Source of the DNA: Pisolithus tinctorius
Taxonomy: Eukaryota; Basidiomycota; Agaricomycetes; Boletales; Pisolithaceae
Reading direction: 5' to 3'
Length of the DNA stretch: 64,000 bases
Assembly: GCA_024663395.1 (NCBI GenBank)
Contig: JANFAH010000031.1
Location: forward strand, 1-64,000
Below are positions 21,086 through 31,274 of the stretch, one piece after another. Under the pieces are notes generated by a model. It was not told the DNA's origin. It did no database searches and saw only the letters and a list, made by a program, of their open reading frames with translations. The first letter of the stretch is position 1, and every line of letters begins with the position of its first letter. The position numbers and the translations under genes are program-made.

Positions 21086-21736
21086 TGTAGGAAAAGTCCA
21101 AGTAGCTGTATAATATGAGCTAGATGGCTTAGATAACAACAATAAAAAATGAAGGGAACGAATTGTTCGTCCCAAGGGATTCTGGACTGTCAGGACTAGA
21201 AGGTGGGACCCAGTGCTTTGTAGTGGTAGTGATTCATGATGTGCACAGCGTGGTCCATGGAGTAGTACTGGCGATGCAAGTGGTATATGTAGTTCGTGCA
21301 TGGTGGAATGCAAGACGTGCGGTGTAGACAAAGTGCAAAGGAAACTCATGGTGACCTTCTGAGAGCCAAAAGGTATCATTCTGTACCTAAGTACAGGGCT
21401 TTATAGTCCAGGCAAACCCAGAACCTAAGTAAGACAAGGTACAGTAAGGGAAAACTGCGTGACAGCACGTACACATAAGACAGGACAAGCTGGAACAGAG
21501 ACCAAGGGTATACTACTAACAAAAAGGAACAGAGACCGTGGTAAAACGAAGGGTCCGAGGGAAAGGAAGGGACTGGAGCACAGCAGCCACAGGTATAGCA
21601 TTGTGCAAGAGGGAGCAAGGGCATAGGAAGGTAGCATGCAAACAATGGTGAACGTGAGAGGGGAGTGGATGTAACAGTAGTCACAGAATGGTTAATAATA
21701 GGGGCTCACATGTCTAGGGAATGTGGATTCCTTACA
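21086..21736 (-). repeat. 3' LTR of Gypsy #2 (minus strand)
   Basis: Starts TGTAGGAAAAGTCC at 21086 and ends GGATTCCTTACA at 21736 (651 bp). It is nearly identical to 33603-34264. The outer flank is ACGT (21082-21085), matching ACAT at 34265-34268 outside the other LTR apart from one CpG transition. On the minus strand a coding-like stretch ending DGQHLSPLQV and CCCCTGCAGG precede the LTR start, so this is the 3' LTR. Confidence 0.8.
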
Positions 21737-22047
21737 CCTGCAGGGGACTTAGATGCTGACCGTCCCTGGTCAGCCACATGGCATGGAAGACATAAATAGC
21801 TTGCCGCATGGTGATGGCAACAGTGTGGTGCCAAGGGTTCAAGAACACCAGTGAGTTCCGCATAGAAGCGAAGGAAGCATAGAGCTGAGGAATGCAAGAA
21901 GGCCGTTGAATGCCACGTATAGGCATCCGGACCGATGACATAAGCGCCTCATGGCCACTAAGTATATAATTGTTAGTGCGTGGCTCAAACCTTCGCATCG
22001 ATTTGATTCTTCCCCCCCCATCATCAACTTCCTTTCTTACTCTCATC

Positions 22048-24421
22048 ATGTCTGCAAACCGCACCCCTCGACTGTCCCAACTCGTCAATGCATCAACCCC
22101 AGACCCTGCGGAGGCAGAGAAGGCTGTCTTGAGAGAGCAGATTGCGGCTGCGTTGGCAGGGCTTGTCACTGAGGCGAAATGTGTGCCTGATGACCAGGAG
22201 GACATGCAAGAAGAGAAAATGATATGGCTAAGGCGCTGGGAGGAGAAGATGGTAAGAGGCTGATTTGGTGATGCAGTTGCACAGGTTGACAAGACCACTG
22301 CAGGCAGCATTGATGCCCTTGGTCGAGCAAGGGAAGATGCTTGGGGTTTCCGTGTGGGTTGACACAGCAGATGCTCCCATTGTAAGTCAAAGTGTGGACT
22401 GCTGGTATAAACCAAACAAATCCAACACCAAAGACAAATAATGTGCAAGTGGTGGTTTGCCTCCACAGAACCTGGAGTGCAGAGAAACCTAAATGTGTGG
22501 GGGGGACTTCAAGTAGAGGGCTCCTGGCACAAGTCGTCAACGAGTTATGCAGGAGAGGATGAATGAATGCTGATTGAGAAGGGGATGCTGAACAGAGCAG
22601 GGGTGTTCAGCTGAAAGGACTTGGGAGTAATGGATTTCGATAGAATATGCTCCTGGCACAAGTTGATGACGAGTTACGCAGGAGTGGAAGAATGACCAAA
22701 CAAGAGGTTGCTGACTAAGCACTGATGATACTGCTGATGATGAATGAAGGTAGATAGAGCCTTGATGGAGCCTCAACTACCAAGTATGATGAATGGTGAC
22801 AAATAGACTCTTCCAAATGAGCCTCAACTGTTGATGATGAGGTATGCACTGAGAGAGCTGAACTGACTGCTGAGTGACTTCTGGATTGCTTCTTCACTTG
22901 GGGGTTGTAGCTAAGTACATGGGGGTTTATATACTGTGGGGGGAGCACAGCTTGTGAAAAACAAGGCACAAACACTTGGTAAGTAATGAGTAAGGACTGA
23001 GTAATCATGATGAGTAAGCAAGAAATGAAAAGTAAGCAAGCAAAGAAGATTGGTAAGTATTGGCAATGAATGAGTCAGGGATAGTCAAAATATCACAAAA
23101 TGAGTCAAATGGAGTCAGGAACTGAGTAAGCGCACTGATATCACATTAGGGGGTGGCGATGCAAGTTAGATCTCGGCGGAGACAGCAGATATACATAGCC
23201 ACTGTCTCTGGCAAATGAGACAAGCGAGACAACCAACGAAGAGGTGGCCATGATTGATGGACTTAGTGAAATGAGCATCTGATGGATGGAGTGCTGTAGA
23301 AACATGCAGGGTGCGAGGATCCTCTCCAAATTTGGAAGGAAGAATTGTGGGGCTGAGCACTTTAAGCGAGTGTGGGAACAGAGTCGATATCTTTGGAAAC
23401 GGTGGAGATACGATGAAAACCGGAATGCTGTACACGGGCACTAAAAACCTTTAATGTGCACTTAACTCGCTTCCTCTTTTCTCTTTAGCACTGACGACTC
23501 GTTCTTGTGCGAAGGATGACTGTTAACGTCCGACAGTCTTTCTATGCATGAGGCCTTTAGTCTTCATCTGCATGCTTGGGCATTGTGCGCAACTCATCAA
23601 CGAGTTAGGCAGAGTCAGCTGTAACCATGTCCACAACACCTTTGGTGTGTGACACCGTGCTGGCCGAGGCTGACAATGTCTACAAGCAGTGGACCACGGA
23701 GGAAGCTGAAGCATGTGCTAAGGCCGAACAAGACATCCATATGGGTGAGGAGACTGCAGAGGGGGTTGGTGATGAAGGCACAGGGGTGAAAATGTCCCAT
23801 GTGGAGGTCCCTCAACTGGCTTGCAAGGTAAGTGAGTCTAAGCAGTTCACAATGTCGTGGAAACCATGTGGATTTCCAGCATTTGCAACAGACCATTGCA
23901 GAGAGCGAGGATGAGGCAGGACCAAGGGTCACGATCCCGCCTGGGTCAGTTCTGCACAAGGTGCCATGTGCAAGGTGCTCGGTGAAGAATGCAGTGTGTT
24001 TTGGTCTGGAGGGTCAAACATGCAATGGTTGCACGTGTATGAAGCAGGGGTGCAAGAAGTCAATGAAGGCCGCAGGAAAGTGGGCGCAGGCCAGCGCATC
24101 AATTGGTAAGTGACAAGTGCGTTTCAACACAACCGAGACTAATCTGCTGCAGCACGATCCTCGAAGGCTCCTAAGGCCGGTCCGTCTAAGTGGGTTCATG
24201 ATGACAACAATGACGACATCGTGGAGGTGGTCAAGAGCAGAACCCGCAGGAAGGGCAAGACCTCTGGGTGCAGTGCAGTGAGCAACAAGACCGTGATGGA
24301 TCTCTTGCAGGCTCTCACAATGGTAAGGGCCAAGGTGGTGGCTGCACACACAGCCAGCCTTCAGTTGCAGGTGTGCATCGAGCAGCTTGCAGAGGTGCTG
24401 GCAGAGCATGGGATCGAGTAG
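22048..24421 (+). CDS. Zn2Cys6-spaced protein, antisense gene near the Gypsy #2 3' LTR (split by a U element)
   Basis: ATG 22048 opens MSANRTPRLSQLVNASTPDP and a helical region (EAEKAVLREQIAAALAG, WLRRWEEKM), a possible short intron after 22250, then VDKTTAGSIDALGRARED. The U element at 22381-23654 splits it. The ORF resumes with LAEADNVYKQWTTEEAEA; intron 23829-23880 (GTAAGTGAG...TTTCCAG); HLQQTIAESEDEAG; the cluster CARCSVKNAVCFGLEGQTC NGCTCMKQGC, spacing CX2CX6CX7CX2CX6C, an exact Zn2Cys6 pattern; intron about 24107-24153 (GTAAGT...CTGCAG); KWVHDDNNDDIVEVVKSRTR; and a leucine-rich tail ending EQLAEVLAEHGIE at 24421. Apart from the insertion the frame is clean. Its 5' end faces the Gypsy #2 LTR 311 bp away, as in the copy at 11744. 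DNA binding is inferred; role unknown. Confidence 0.7.
22381..23654 (-). mobile_element. U element, internally deleted (TSD CCAT/CCGT)
   Basis: Runs from TGTAAGTCAAAG (first G of the usual TGTGAGTC changed to A) to GTGTGTGACA, 1274 bp. Flanks CCAT (22377-22380) and CCGT (23655-23658) agree except for one transition. Relative to 24470-26313 it lacks about 570 bp of the U3 reading frame: only the first part, as far as ARDSGYVYL, and upstream sequence remain. It disrupts the antisense zinc-cluster gene. Confidence 0.8.
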
Positions 24422-24872
24422 GCCATCATGCAGTATGTATGTTTGTGTCCACATCACCCATCATACCGATGTCACACACCAAAGGTGTTGTGGACATGGT
24501 TACAGCTGACTCTGCCTAACTCGTTGACGAGTTGCGCACAATGCCCATGCATGCAGATGAAGACTAAAGGCCTCATGCGTAGAAAGACTGTTGGACGTGA
24601 ACAGTCATCCTTCGCACAAGAACGAGTCGTCAGTGCTAAAGAGAAAAGAGGAAGCGAGTTAAGCGCGCATTAAAAGTTTTTAGCGCCCGTGTACGGCATT
24701 CCGGTTTTCGTCGTATCTCCACCATTTCCAAAGATATCGACTCGGTTCACATACTCGCTTAAAGTGCTCAGCCCCACGATTCTTCCTTCCAAATTTGGAG
24801 AGGATCCTCGCACCCTGCACGTTTCTACAGCACTCCATCCATCAGACGCTCATTTCGCTAAGTCCATCAATC

Positions 24873-25352
24873 ATGGCCACCTCTTCGTTGGTCATCTCGC
24901 TTGTCTCATTTGCCAGAGACAGTGGCTATGTATATCTGCCAGGCATTCCCACCAGCTTCCGTCCTGAAGCCCCCTGGTTCATCCCATCGTTGTCAGCCCC
25001 GTCTCCTCCCATGCAGCTTGGTCAGCGTGTTCTCCTTGTCAGTATGACCTCCAGAAGGACATTCTTTGGTCGCCTCAGGTCTGTCACTCGGTTAGAAAGG
25101 TCTTATGTGGTCATTTCAGTCTCCCCGGTTGATGAAGCATATGGATCATTCCTCCCTGCTCCCTGCACCGTCTTTGTTCCAATCTCGTCCATCATTCTTC
25201 CTGCATTGCGACAGCTGCAGTATAATCTACTGTCCTCCAGCCTCCCTGATCGCATTCATGATGAGTATGACATGCATCTTGCCTTCTTACTGCAAGATCC
25301 AGCAGAAGACGTTCCCCCTTCTCCTCCTCCTCCATCAGAGCCCCATTCATGA
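24873..25352 (+). CDS. Conserved 159-aa protein encoded in the U3 part of the U element
   Basis: The ATG at 24873 is chosen because the MATS(S/T)xxIxLVSFAR start is shared by all copies; an upstream ATG at 24795 is not as well conserved. The protein is open for 159 codons to TGA at 25350. Visible blocks: SGYVYLPGIPTSFRPEAPWF, LGQRVLLVSMTSRRTFFGRL, RLERSYVVISVSPVDEAYGS, FVPISSIILPALRQLQYNLL, IHDEYDMHLAFLLQDPAED and a proline-rich tail. Small beta-like hydrophobic blocks alternate with Arg-rich turns; there is no signal peptide or clear membrane segment. Broken homologues occur in the U copies at 6465, 13790, 27620 and 55033, and a truncated one at 22381. I do not recognise the family. A retroelement accessory product, or a captured gene fragment kept open by chance in a young copy, are both possible. 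Confidence 0.55.
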   Translation: MATSSLVISLVSFARDSGYVYLPGIPTSFRPEAPWFIPSLSAPSPPMQLGQRVLLVSMTSRRTFFGRLRSVTRLERSYVVISVSPVDEAYGSFLPAPCTVFVPISSIILPALRQLQYNLLSSSLPDRIHDEYDMHLAFLLQDPAEDVPPSPPPPSEPHS

Positions 25353-25789
25353 AGTTTTTGTTAACTTCGCTGAGAGGATGGAAGGGTGGGAGACGCGATC
25401 GCGTATGCTCTCATTGCCCCACAGACCCCCAATGCCCCAGCCCCCTTTGACGCCTGACTCATGCCCTTCAATTCTGGAATTAATACTTCCCTATCTGGAA
25501 ACACCGTCCATCTGTCATGCCGTCTTTGGATCTAGAGATGTCTCTGCCGAGATCTAACTTGCATCGCCACCCCCTAATGTGATATCAGTGCGCTTACTCA
25601 GTTTCTGATTCTATTTGACTCATTTTGTGATATTTTGACTATCCTTGACTCGTTCATTGCCAATACTTACCAATCTTCTTTGCTTGCTTACTTATCATTT
25701 CTTGCTTACTCATCATGATTACTCAGTCCTTACTCATTACTTACCAAGTGTTTGTGCCTTGTTTGTCACAAGCTGTGCTCCCCCCTCAG

Positions 25790-25796
25790 TATATAA
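25790..25796 (+). promoter_or_regulatory. TATA box of the U element
   Basis: TATATAA lies 517 bp before the element's 3' end, preceded by a C-rich stretch and followed by CCCCCATGTACTTAGCTA. It is kept in the other full-length copies (e.g. TATATAAAC at about 28943), which suits transcription initiating at an R region. Confidence 0.6.
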
Positions 25797-26011
25797 ACCC
25801 CCATGTACTTAGCTACCCAGAATCAATCAAGAAGTCACTCAGAAGTCAGCTCAGCTCAGCATATCTTGTCGTCGACAGTTGAGGCTCATTCGGAAGAGTC
25901 TATCTGTCTTCATTCATATCATTGGTAGTTGAGGCTCCATCAAGGGTCTATCTACCTTCATCTGAAGTATCATCTGTGCTCTGTCAGCACACCTGCTTAG
26001 TCATCCATTCA

Positions 26012-26176
26012 CTCCTGCGTAACTCATCATCGACTTGCGCCAGGAGCATATTCTATCAAAAGTCCATTACCCCCAAGTACTTTCAGCTGAACACCTTCAC
26101 TCTGTTCAGCACCCCCTTCCCAATCATTGTCCATTCATCTTCTCCTGCGTAACTCGTCGACGACTTGCGCCAGGAG
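26012..26176 (+). other. Duplicated hairpins in the presumed R/U5 of the U element
   Basis: CTCCTGCG...CGCCAGGAG stem-loops lie at 26012-26046 and 26142-26176. A GCTGAACA/TGTTCAGC hairpin (26086-26110) lies between them. The same three structures are visible, with small changes, in the U copies at 27620-29468 and, on the other strand, in 22381-23654 and 6465-8331. They would be in the 5' leader of a transcript started at the TATA box. A packaging or dimerisation role is a guess. Confidence 0.6.
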
Positions 26177-26317
26177 CACCTCCACTTGAAGTCTCCCCCC
26201 ACTTTAGGTTTCTCTGCCCTCCAGGTTCCGCAGAGGTAAACCACCACTCGCACATATTTGTCTTTTGTGTTGGTTTGGTTGGTTTATACTGCCTTTCCAC
26301 ACTTTGACTCACACCGA

Positions 26318-27172
26318 GATCGTTCTGCACCTTATGTGCAGGAAAATACATTGTTCTGGCCCATTCTGTGTGGTTGTGAAGCAGGGTACCGCAAGAGATT
26401 TCTGTCCACTCAGCAAGGAACTGGCCCTGAATCGGCCGTGGTATTGTAGAGTGTGTGGGGTACTGTCCAACTTGTCTTCTTCATGTGACTTTCAACTTCT
26501 CCCAATGGTAAGTCCTCATGAAACAATCTTGATGGTAGGATGTGACAGATTCTTGAAGAGGAAGTGAAGGGACTGTTTATTGGGTAGCTGGGATGGTCTT
26601 TGTGTATCAATTGTAAGGAGATGGAAGGAGAATTGAAAGAAAAACAGATCAAGGGGCACATGCTGACTGCACAATTGAAGAAGTAATGCACGGGGTGGTT
26701 GCAAGGATCTGCAGTATAGGGTAGCTGAGGATGGCATCAGCAAGACTAGTAAGAGAGATAGGAGAGACGTTGTTTTGGCTATATACTTATTTGGTGTTTT
26801 GTTATTTTTCTGGACAGTTTTGGACTTTTTGTAAGCAGTTTTTATGTTTTTTGAGCGAGGACTAGCTTTCAGTAGAATCACCAGACGAAACCTGGGGTGG
26901 AATAGAGGTCTCTGGACGAAACCTGGGGTAAAACAGATAAAAGGAAATGAACTATGTCTGATATTGGGTGGATCAAGTGGTATGCTGGTCACCCCTGCAG
27001 GGGACTTTGAATGCTGACTGTCCCCAGTCAGCATGGGAGAAGGAACAAGTGTAGTAGAAGAAGCCACGGGGAGGTGGGCAAGGCCACAGAAAGAGGTACA
27101 GGCATTGTGGGAGAAGAGGGTACAGGGGAATAGTGTGATGGACAAACTGTGGATACTGGAAAGGACAGATAG
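26318..27172 (-). repeat. Probable 3' end and LTR of Gypsy #4
   Basis: On the minus strand, pol stops at 27173. A CCCCTGCAGGGG palindrome at 26987-26998, like the one next to the Gypsy #2 LTR, is followed by TGACCAGCATACC as a possible LTR start. The far LTR end is not identified; 26318-26450 may still be flank of the zinc-cluster gene. Nothing here looks coding despite a long open frame on the minus strand. Confidence 0.3.
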
Positions 27173-27619
27173 TCAGCTGTCCATGGAAAAAGCCTCCACA
27201 TCATCATCAGTGGGGTCATCCTCAGCTTCCTCAAGAAGGTGGTCTAGTTCCTCATCATCCAACCCAGTAATGCAAGTCACGGTTGTGTGGGTTTGAGACC
27301 ACAGGTGGTAGGGAAGTAAGCGGAGTGCAGTGAAGTGGAGTTTGGAGATGGAGCCATCCAACTCAGCCAGCAGGTATGAGCCCCCAGTGGTCCAATGAAG
27401 GACGACCATGGGACTGGTGTACCGTGGCTTTGTCTTCTGGTTCAGTTCTGTCTCTATGTGGGAGTTGCAAACAAGCATGAGGGTGCCGGGAGTGAAGTTG
27501 TGGTCTTTAATGCAATGCTGAAAGGTGGTTTTGAACTGCTGGATAGACTGAAAGCATGCATGGAGGACATTGCCACAGACCTGGTCTAGGTCATCCTGAT
27601 GCTTCTGTAGCTGGCACGC
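27173..27619 (-). pseudogene. Gypsy #4 pol C-terminus
   Basis: The minus-strand frame reads QLQKHQDDLDQVCGNVL, FKTTFQHCIKDHNFTPGTLM, LVCNSHIETELNQKTKPRY, VVLHWTTGGSYLLAELDGS, ISKLHFTALRLLPYH and TGLDDEELDHLLEEAEDDP. This is the post-integrase tail of agaricomycete Gypsy polyproteins. The stretch reads without stops to 27173. Its upstream part is missing because it is joined abruptly to a U element at 27620. The catalytic integrase, RNase H and RT domains are absent. Confidence 0.8.
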
Positions 27620-29468
27620 TGTCACACACCAAAGGTGTTGTGGACATGGTTACAGCTGACTCTGCCTAACTTGTTGATGAGTTGTGCACAATGCCCAAGC
27701 ATGCAGATGAAGACTAAAGGCCTCATGTATAGAAAGACTGTCAGATGTTAACAGTCATCCTTTGCACAAGAATGAGTCATCAGTGCTAAAGAGAAGAGAG
27801 GAAGCGAGTTAAGTGCACATTAAAGGTTTTTAGTGCCCGTGTATGGCATTCTGGTTTTTGTCATATCTCCACCATTTCCAAAGATATCGACTCCATTCCC
27901 ACACTCGCTTAAAGTGCTCAGCCCCATGATTCTTCCTTCCAAATTTGGAGAGGATCCTCGCACCCTGCGCATTTCTGCAGCACTCCATCCATCAGACACT
28001 CATTTTGCTAAGTCCATCAATCATGGCCACCTCTTCATCGGTCATCTTGCTTGTCTCATTTGCCAGAGACAGTGGCTATGTATATCTGCCAGGCGTTCCC
28101 ACCAGCTTCTGTCCTGAAGCCCCCTGGTTCATCCCATCATTGTCAGCCCCATCTCATCCCATGCAGCTTGGTCAGCGTGTTCTCCTTGTCAGTATGACTT
28201 CCAGAAGGACGTTCTTTGGTCACCTCAGGTCTGTCACTCGGTTAGAAAGGTCTTATGTGGTCATTTCAGTCTCCCCAGTTGATGAAGCATATGGATTGTT
28301 CCTCCCTGCTCCCTGCACTGTCTTTATTCCAGTCTTGTCCATCATTCTTCCCACATTGTGACAGCTGCAGTATAATCTACTGTCCTCCAGCCTCCCTGAT
28401 CGCATTCATGATGAGTATGACATGCATCTTGCCTTCTTACTGCAAGATCCAGCAGAAGACGTCCCCCCTTCTCCTCCTCCTCCATCAGAGCCCCATTCAT
28501 GAAGTTTTTGTTAACTTCACTGAGAGGATGGAAGGGTGGGAGATGCGATCGCATATGCTCTCATTGCCCCACAGACCCCCAATGCCCTAGCCCCCTTTGA
28601 CACCTGACTCATGCCCTTCAATTCTGGAATTAATACTCCCCTATCTGGAAACATTGTCCATCTGTCATGCTATCTTTGGATCTAGAGATGTCTCCACCAA
28701 GATCTAACTTGCATCGCCACCCCCTAATGTGATATCAGTGCGCTTTCTCAGTTTCTGATTCTATTTGACTCATTTTGTGATATTTTGACTATCCTTGACT
28801 CGTTTATTGCCAATACTTACCAATCCTCTTTGCTTGCTTACTTTTCATTTCTTGCTTACTCATCATGATTACTCAGTCCTTACTCATTACTTACCAAGTG
28901 TTTGTGCCTTGTTTGTCACAAGCTGTGCCCCCCCCCACAGTATATAAACCCCCATGTACTTAGCTACCAAAAAGCAATCAGAAGTCACTCAGCAGCCAGT
29001 TCAGTGCATATCTCATCATCGACAGTTGAGGCTCATTCGGAAGAGTCTATCTGTCACCATCCATTATCCTTGGTAGTTGAGGCTCCATCAAGGCTCTATC
29101 TACCTTCATTCATCATCAGCAGTATCATCAGTGCTTAGTCAGCAACCTCTTGTTTGGTCATTCTTCCACTCCTGCATAACTCGTCATCAACTTGTGCCAG
29201 GAGCATATTCTATCGAAATCCATTACTCCCAAGTCCTTTCGGTTGAACACCCCTGTGCTGTTCAGCATCCCCTTCTCAATCAGCATTCATTCATCCTCTC
29301 CTGCATAACTTGTCGACAACTTGTGCTAGGAGTACCTGCCATTGAAACTCCCCCCACTTTAGGTTTCTCTGCCCTCCAGGTTCCACGGAGGTAAACCACC
29401 ACTTGCTCACATTTGTCTTTGGTGTTGGTTTGGTTGGTTTATACTGCCTTTCCACACTTTGACTCACA
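27620..29468 (+). mobile_element. U element at a rearrangement junction (no TSD)
   Basis: 1849 bp from TGTCACACACC to GACTCACA. Flanks (ACGC before 27620, CCGG after 29468) do not match. The left neighbour is a Gypsy pol C-terminus and the right neighbour a Gypsy gag, both on the minus strand, with RT, RNase H and integrase missing between them. This is what recombination between two U copies, one in pol and one in gag, would leave. Confidence 0.8.
28023..28501 (+). pseudogene. U3 reading frame of the U element, one stop
   Basis: Opens MATSSSVILLVSFARDSGY at 28023 and matches the intact protein at 24873 almost throughout. It stops at a TGA at 28359-28361, after SIILPTL, where the intact copy has CGA. 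The frame then continues through the IHDEYDMHLAFLLQDPAED block to the proline-rich end. A single C-to-T change is the obvious lesion. Confidence 0.65.
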
Positions 29469-31014
29469 CCGGTACAGGCGCTGCCCTTCTCTGGGCTTGT
29501 GCTTCTGCCCTAACCTGAGGCTGCCTCTGGACCAGTTCACACACTATCCTCCCAGCTTCCTCTCTGGGCAATAACTGAATGACACCCCTCCTCGCAGCAC
29601 GGCTTCTTGTCATATGGTTCCCATGCCTCAGCAACTCTTTTATTTCTTGTAGGACCTTATTCGTAGGCCAGGGGTCATCTGAATCGTGCAAACCATTTCT
29701 AAACTTCAAGTTCTCAAGCGTATCTTTCTGGAGTTCCAGGTCTAAGCCCTCCCAGAAGTAACTGTCGTAGTCCTCCTGAGTGAGCTTGTAGCATCTATTA
29801 AGATAGCCCACTATGGTCTCATACTGCCAAAGGTACTCTCCGAGGTCCTCTTCCATTGCTATAATCTTCCTGGACTGCGCTTGAACAAGATCGACCAGGT
29901 CCACTTTAACGTATCTCTTCTCTCGTTCTCCTGCACCTGGGTACATGTTCGCCAGTACCTCTATGAACTCGTCCCATCTACTGGTCATCTCTTCCACGAG
30001 CTGCGTCCACAAGTTCGCTGTATCGTTGTCCAGGTACCATATGGCCCACTTTGGCCACTCATACTCCTCTGTACACCCTGCTTTCTTACACAGGTGATGA
30101 ATTTCTTCCAGGTAACGAACCAGGTCAGCTGTCTTCCCTGAAAACTTGGGCGCTTTGTCCAAAGACCTAGAGGGCATTTTCTCGAGCGGCTTGGGTTTGT
30201 CTGATGCCAGGGCGCCTTGCCTGAGAAGCCTAAGGATATGCTGCCCTTCAGACAATTCTTCTGGCTGGGCCGTTCTCCTCCTCAGCTCCCATGCTTCCAT
30301 AGATGGGGATCTATACTTCGAGCAACATTCCTTCTTGCGCCTGCGACACCTTCTTCTTTCCTCTTCTTCACTCGAGTCGCTCAATGAACTGTCCATGGAG
30401 TAGGACCTCCTATGGCATCTACTCCTTGACTTGTCCGATCTTCTATGTCCGTGGTGACATGACTTCGACCTGTGCCTCGTTCTATAACTCGACCTGGAAG
30501 TCGATCTGTACTTGTATCCGTGTCTCAACCTTGACCTCGAGGACGACCTCTCCCTATGTCCTGACCCACGTCTCGACCTCACCCTCATCCTCAACCTCAA
30601 GGGCGACCTTTCTCTGTTTATTGACCTTTCTCTGGTCTGTCCTCAGTGGACCGCAGCTTTTGGATCGTTGATGTAGATCCTGTCAGGCGGCTGCTCTGTC
30701 ACCCTTTCCTTTCCTTTATCCCAATAGGTCATAAATGGCAGTAATTCCTCTTCTTTTTCTCTCTTAGGCTTTGTGAACTTCGATGAGCTTGCCAGTTGCC
30801 CGTCGTCCCAGATTTCTTTGTACATGTCCTCTAAGCTGGTAGTGTTGACTTCTGCTCCTGTAAACGTAGGGATGGAAAATGGGATGTCTTCGGGTTCCTC
30901 TATGAATACTGTGAGGGGTAACTCTGTGAGTGGTGAAGGTGGTTCTTGTAGGAGCTTCGCTGCTTCTTCTGTTGAACCAAATGATGTTTCTGAGTTTGAT
31001 CCGATGACTGGCAC
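29469..31014 (-). pseudogene. Gypsy #1 gag, one stop, 3' truncated
   Basis: The minus-strand frame starts MPVIGSNSETSFGSTEEAA at 31014 and runs through an acidic N-region (FTGAEVNTTSLEDMYKEIW) to a TGA at 30643-30645. It then continues in the same frame: an RS-rich segment (RSRRGSGHRERSSSRSR and further), then the gag core KAPKFSGKTADLVRYLEEIH, CTEEYEWPKWAIWYLDND, MYPGAGEREKRYVKVDL, DLGEYLWQYETIVGYLNRCY, LHDSDDPWPTNKVLQEIKEL. The U element cuts it at 29468. Gag forms the nucleocapsid. The RS-rich region may bind RNA, in place of or in addition to a CCHC knuckle, which would lie beyond the truncation. 5' LTR and primer site are adjacent at 31255-31668. Confidence 0.8.
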
Positions 31015-31254
31015 TGGTGTTCAGTATTCTGTGAAGGTGGGTTCTCGTATCTGTTTTGGCTCTTCCGGTTCTGGGGATTCTGGAAGAGGAACTTCAGTGG
31101 GGAGCTTCTCAAGAGATGACTTAGCTAAATGGGGAGGCGTTGCTTTCTTCCTTGCTCTGAGTGCCTCTTTCGCCCTCCTATGTCTCTCCTTGTGAGCAAC
31201 CCTAGCTGCCGTTCGCCTGAGGTTGTACTTTACTTCCTGATTGTCGGTTGAAGC

Positions 31255-31272
31255 CCCTCGTGGTGGGCTCCA
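31255..31272 (-). promoter_or_regulatory. Primer-binding site of Gypsy #1
   Basis: After the LTR end TTCTTACA on the minus strand comes CT and then TGGAGCCCACCACGAGGG. It is the same primer site as at 9592-9609 and 33583-33600 with one or two transitions. Confidence 0.65.
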
Positions 31273-31274
31273 AG

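Larger units (their letters stand above)
24470..26313 (+). mobile_element. U element, best-preserved copy (TSD CCGA)
   Basis: 1844 bp from TGTCACACACC to GACTCACA, with CCGA at 24466-24469 and 26314-26317. It is the most CpG-rich copy and the only one with the full U3 reading frame. Organisation: a palindromic AACTCGTTGACGAGTT near the 5' end (about 24519), the ORF at 24873-25352, a TATA box at 25790, then about 520 bp of presumed R/U5 with hairpins. There is no polypurine tract, primer site or internal region at its flanks, so as a retroelement it is a solo LTR. It inserted 48 bp after the stop of the zinc-cluster gene. Confidence 0.85.

Noticed and set aside
21732..22466. Minus-strand 244-codon ORF
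   Set aside because: Antisense to the zinc-cluster gene's first exon and running into the U element; only its last 50 or so codons next to the LTR might be Gypsy-derived.
26516..27145. Minus-strand 209-codon ORF
   Set aside because: Low-complexity, lies over the presumed Gypsy #4 LTR and polypurine region; no motif.
29579..31195. Plus-strand ORFs over Gypsy #1 gag and its leader
   Set aside because: Shadows of the gag frame on the minus strand.
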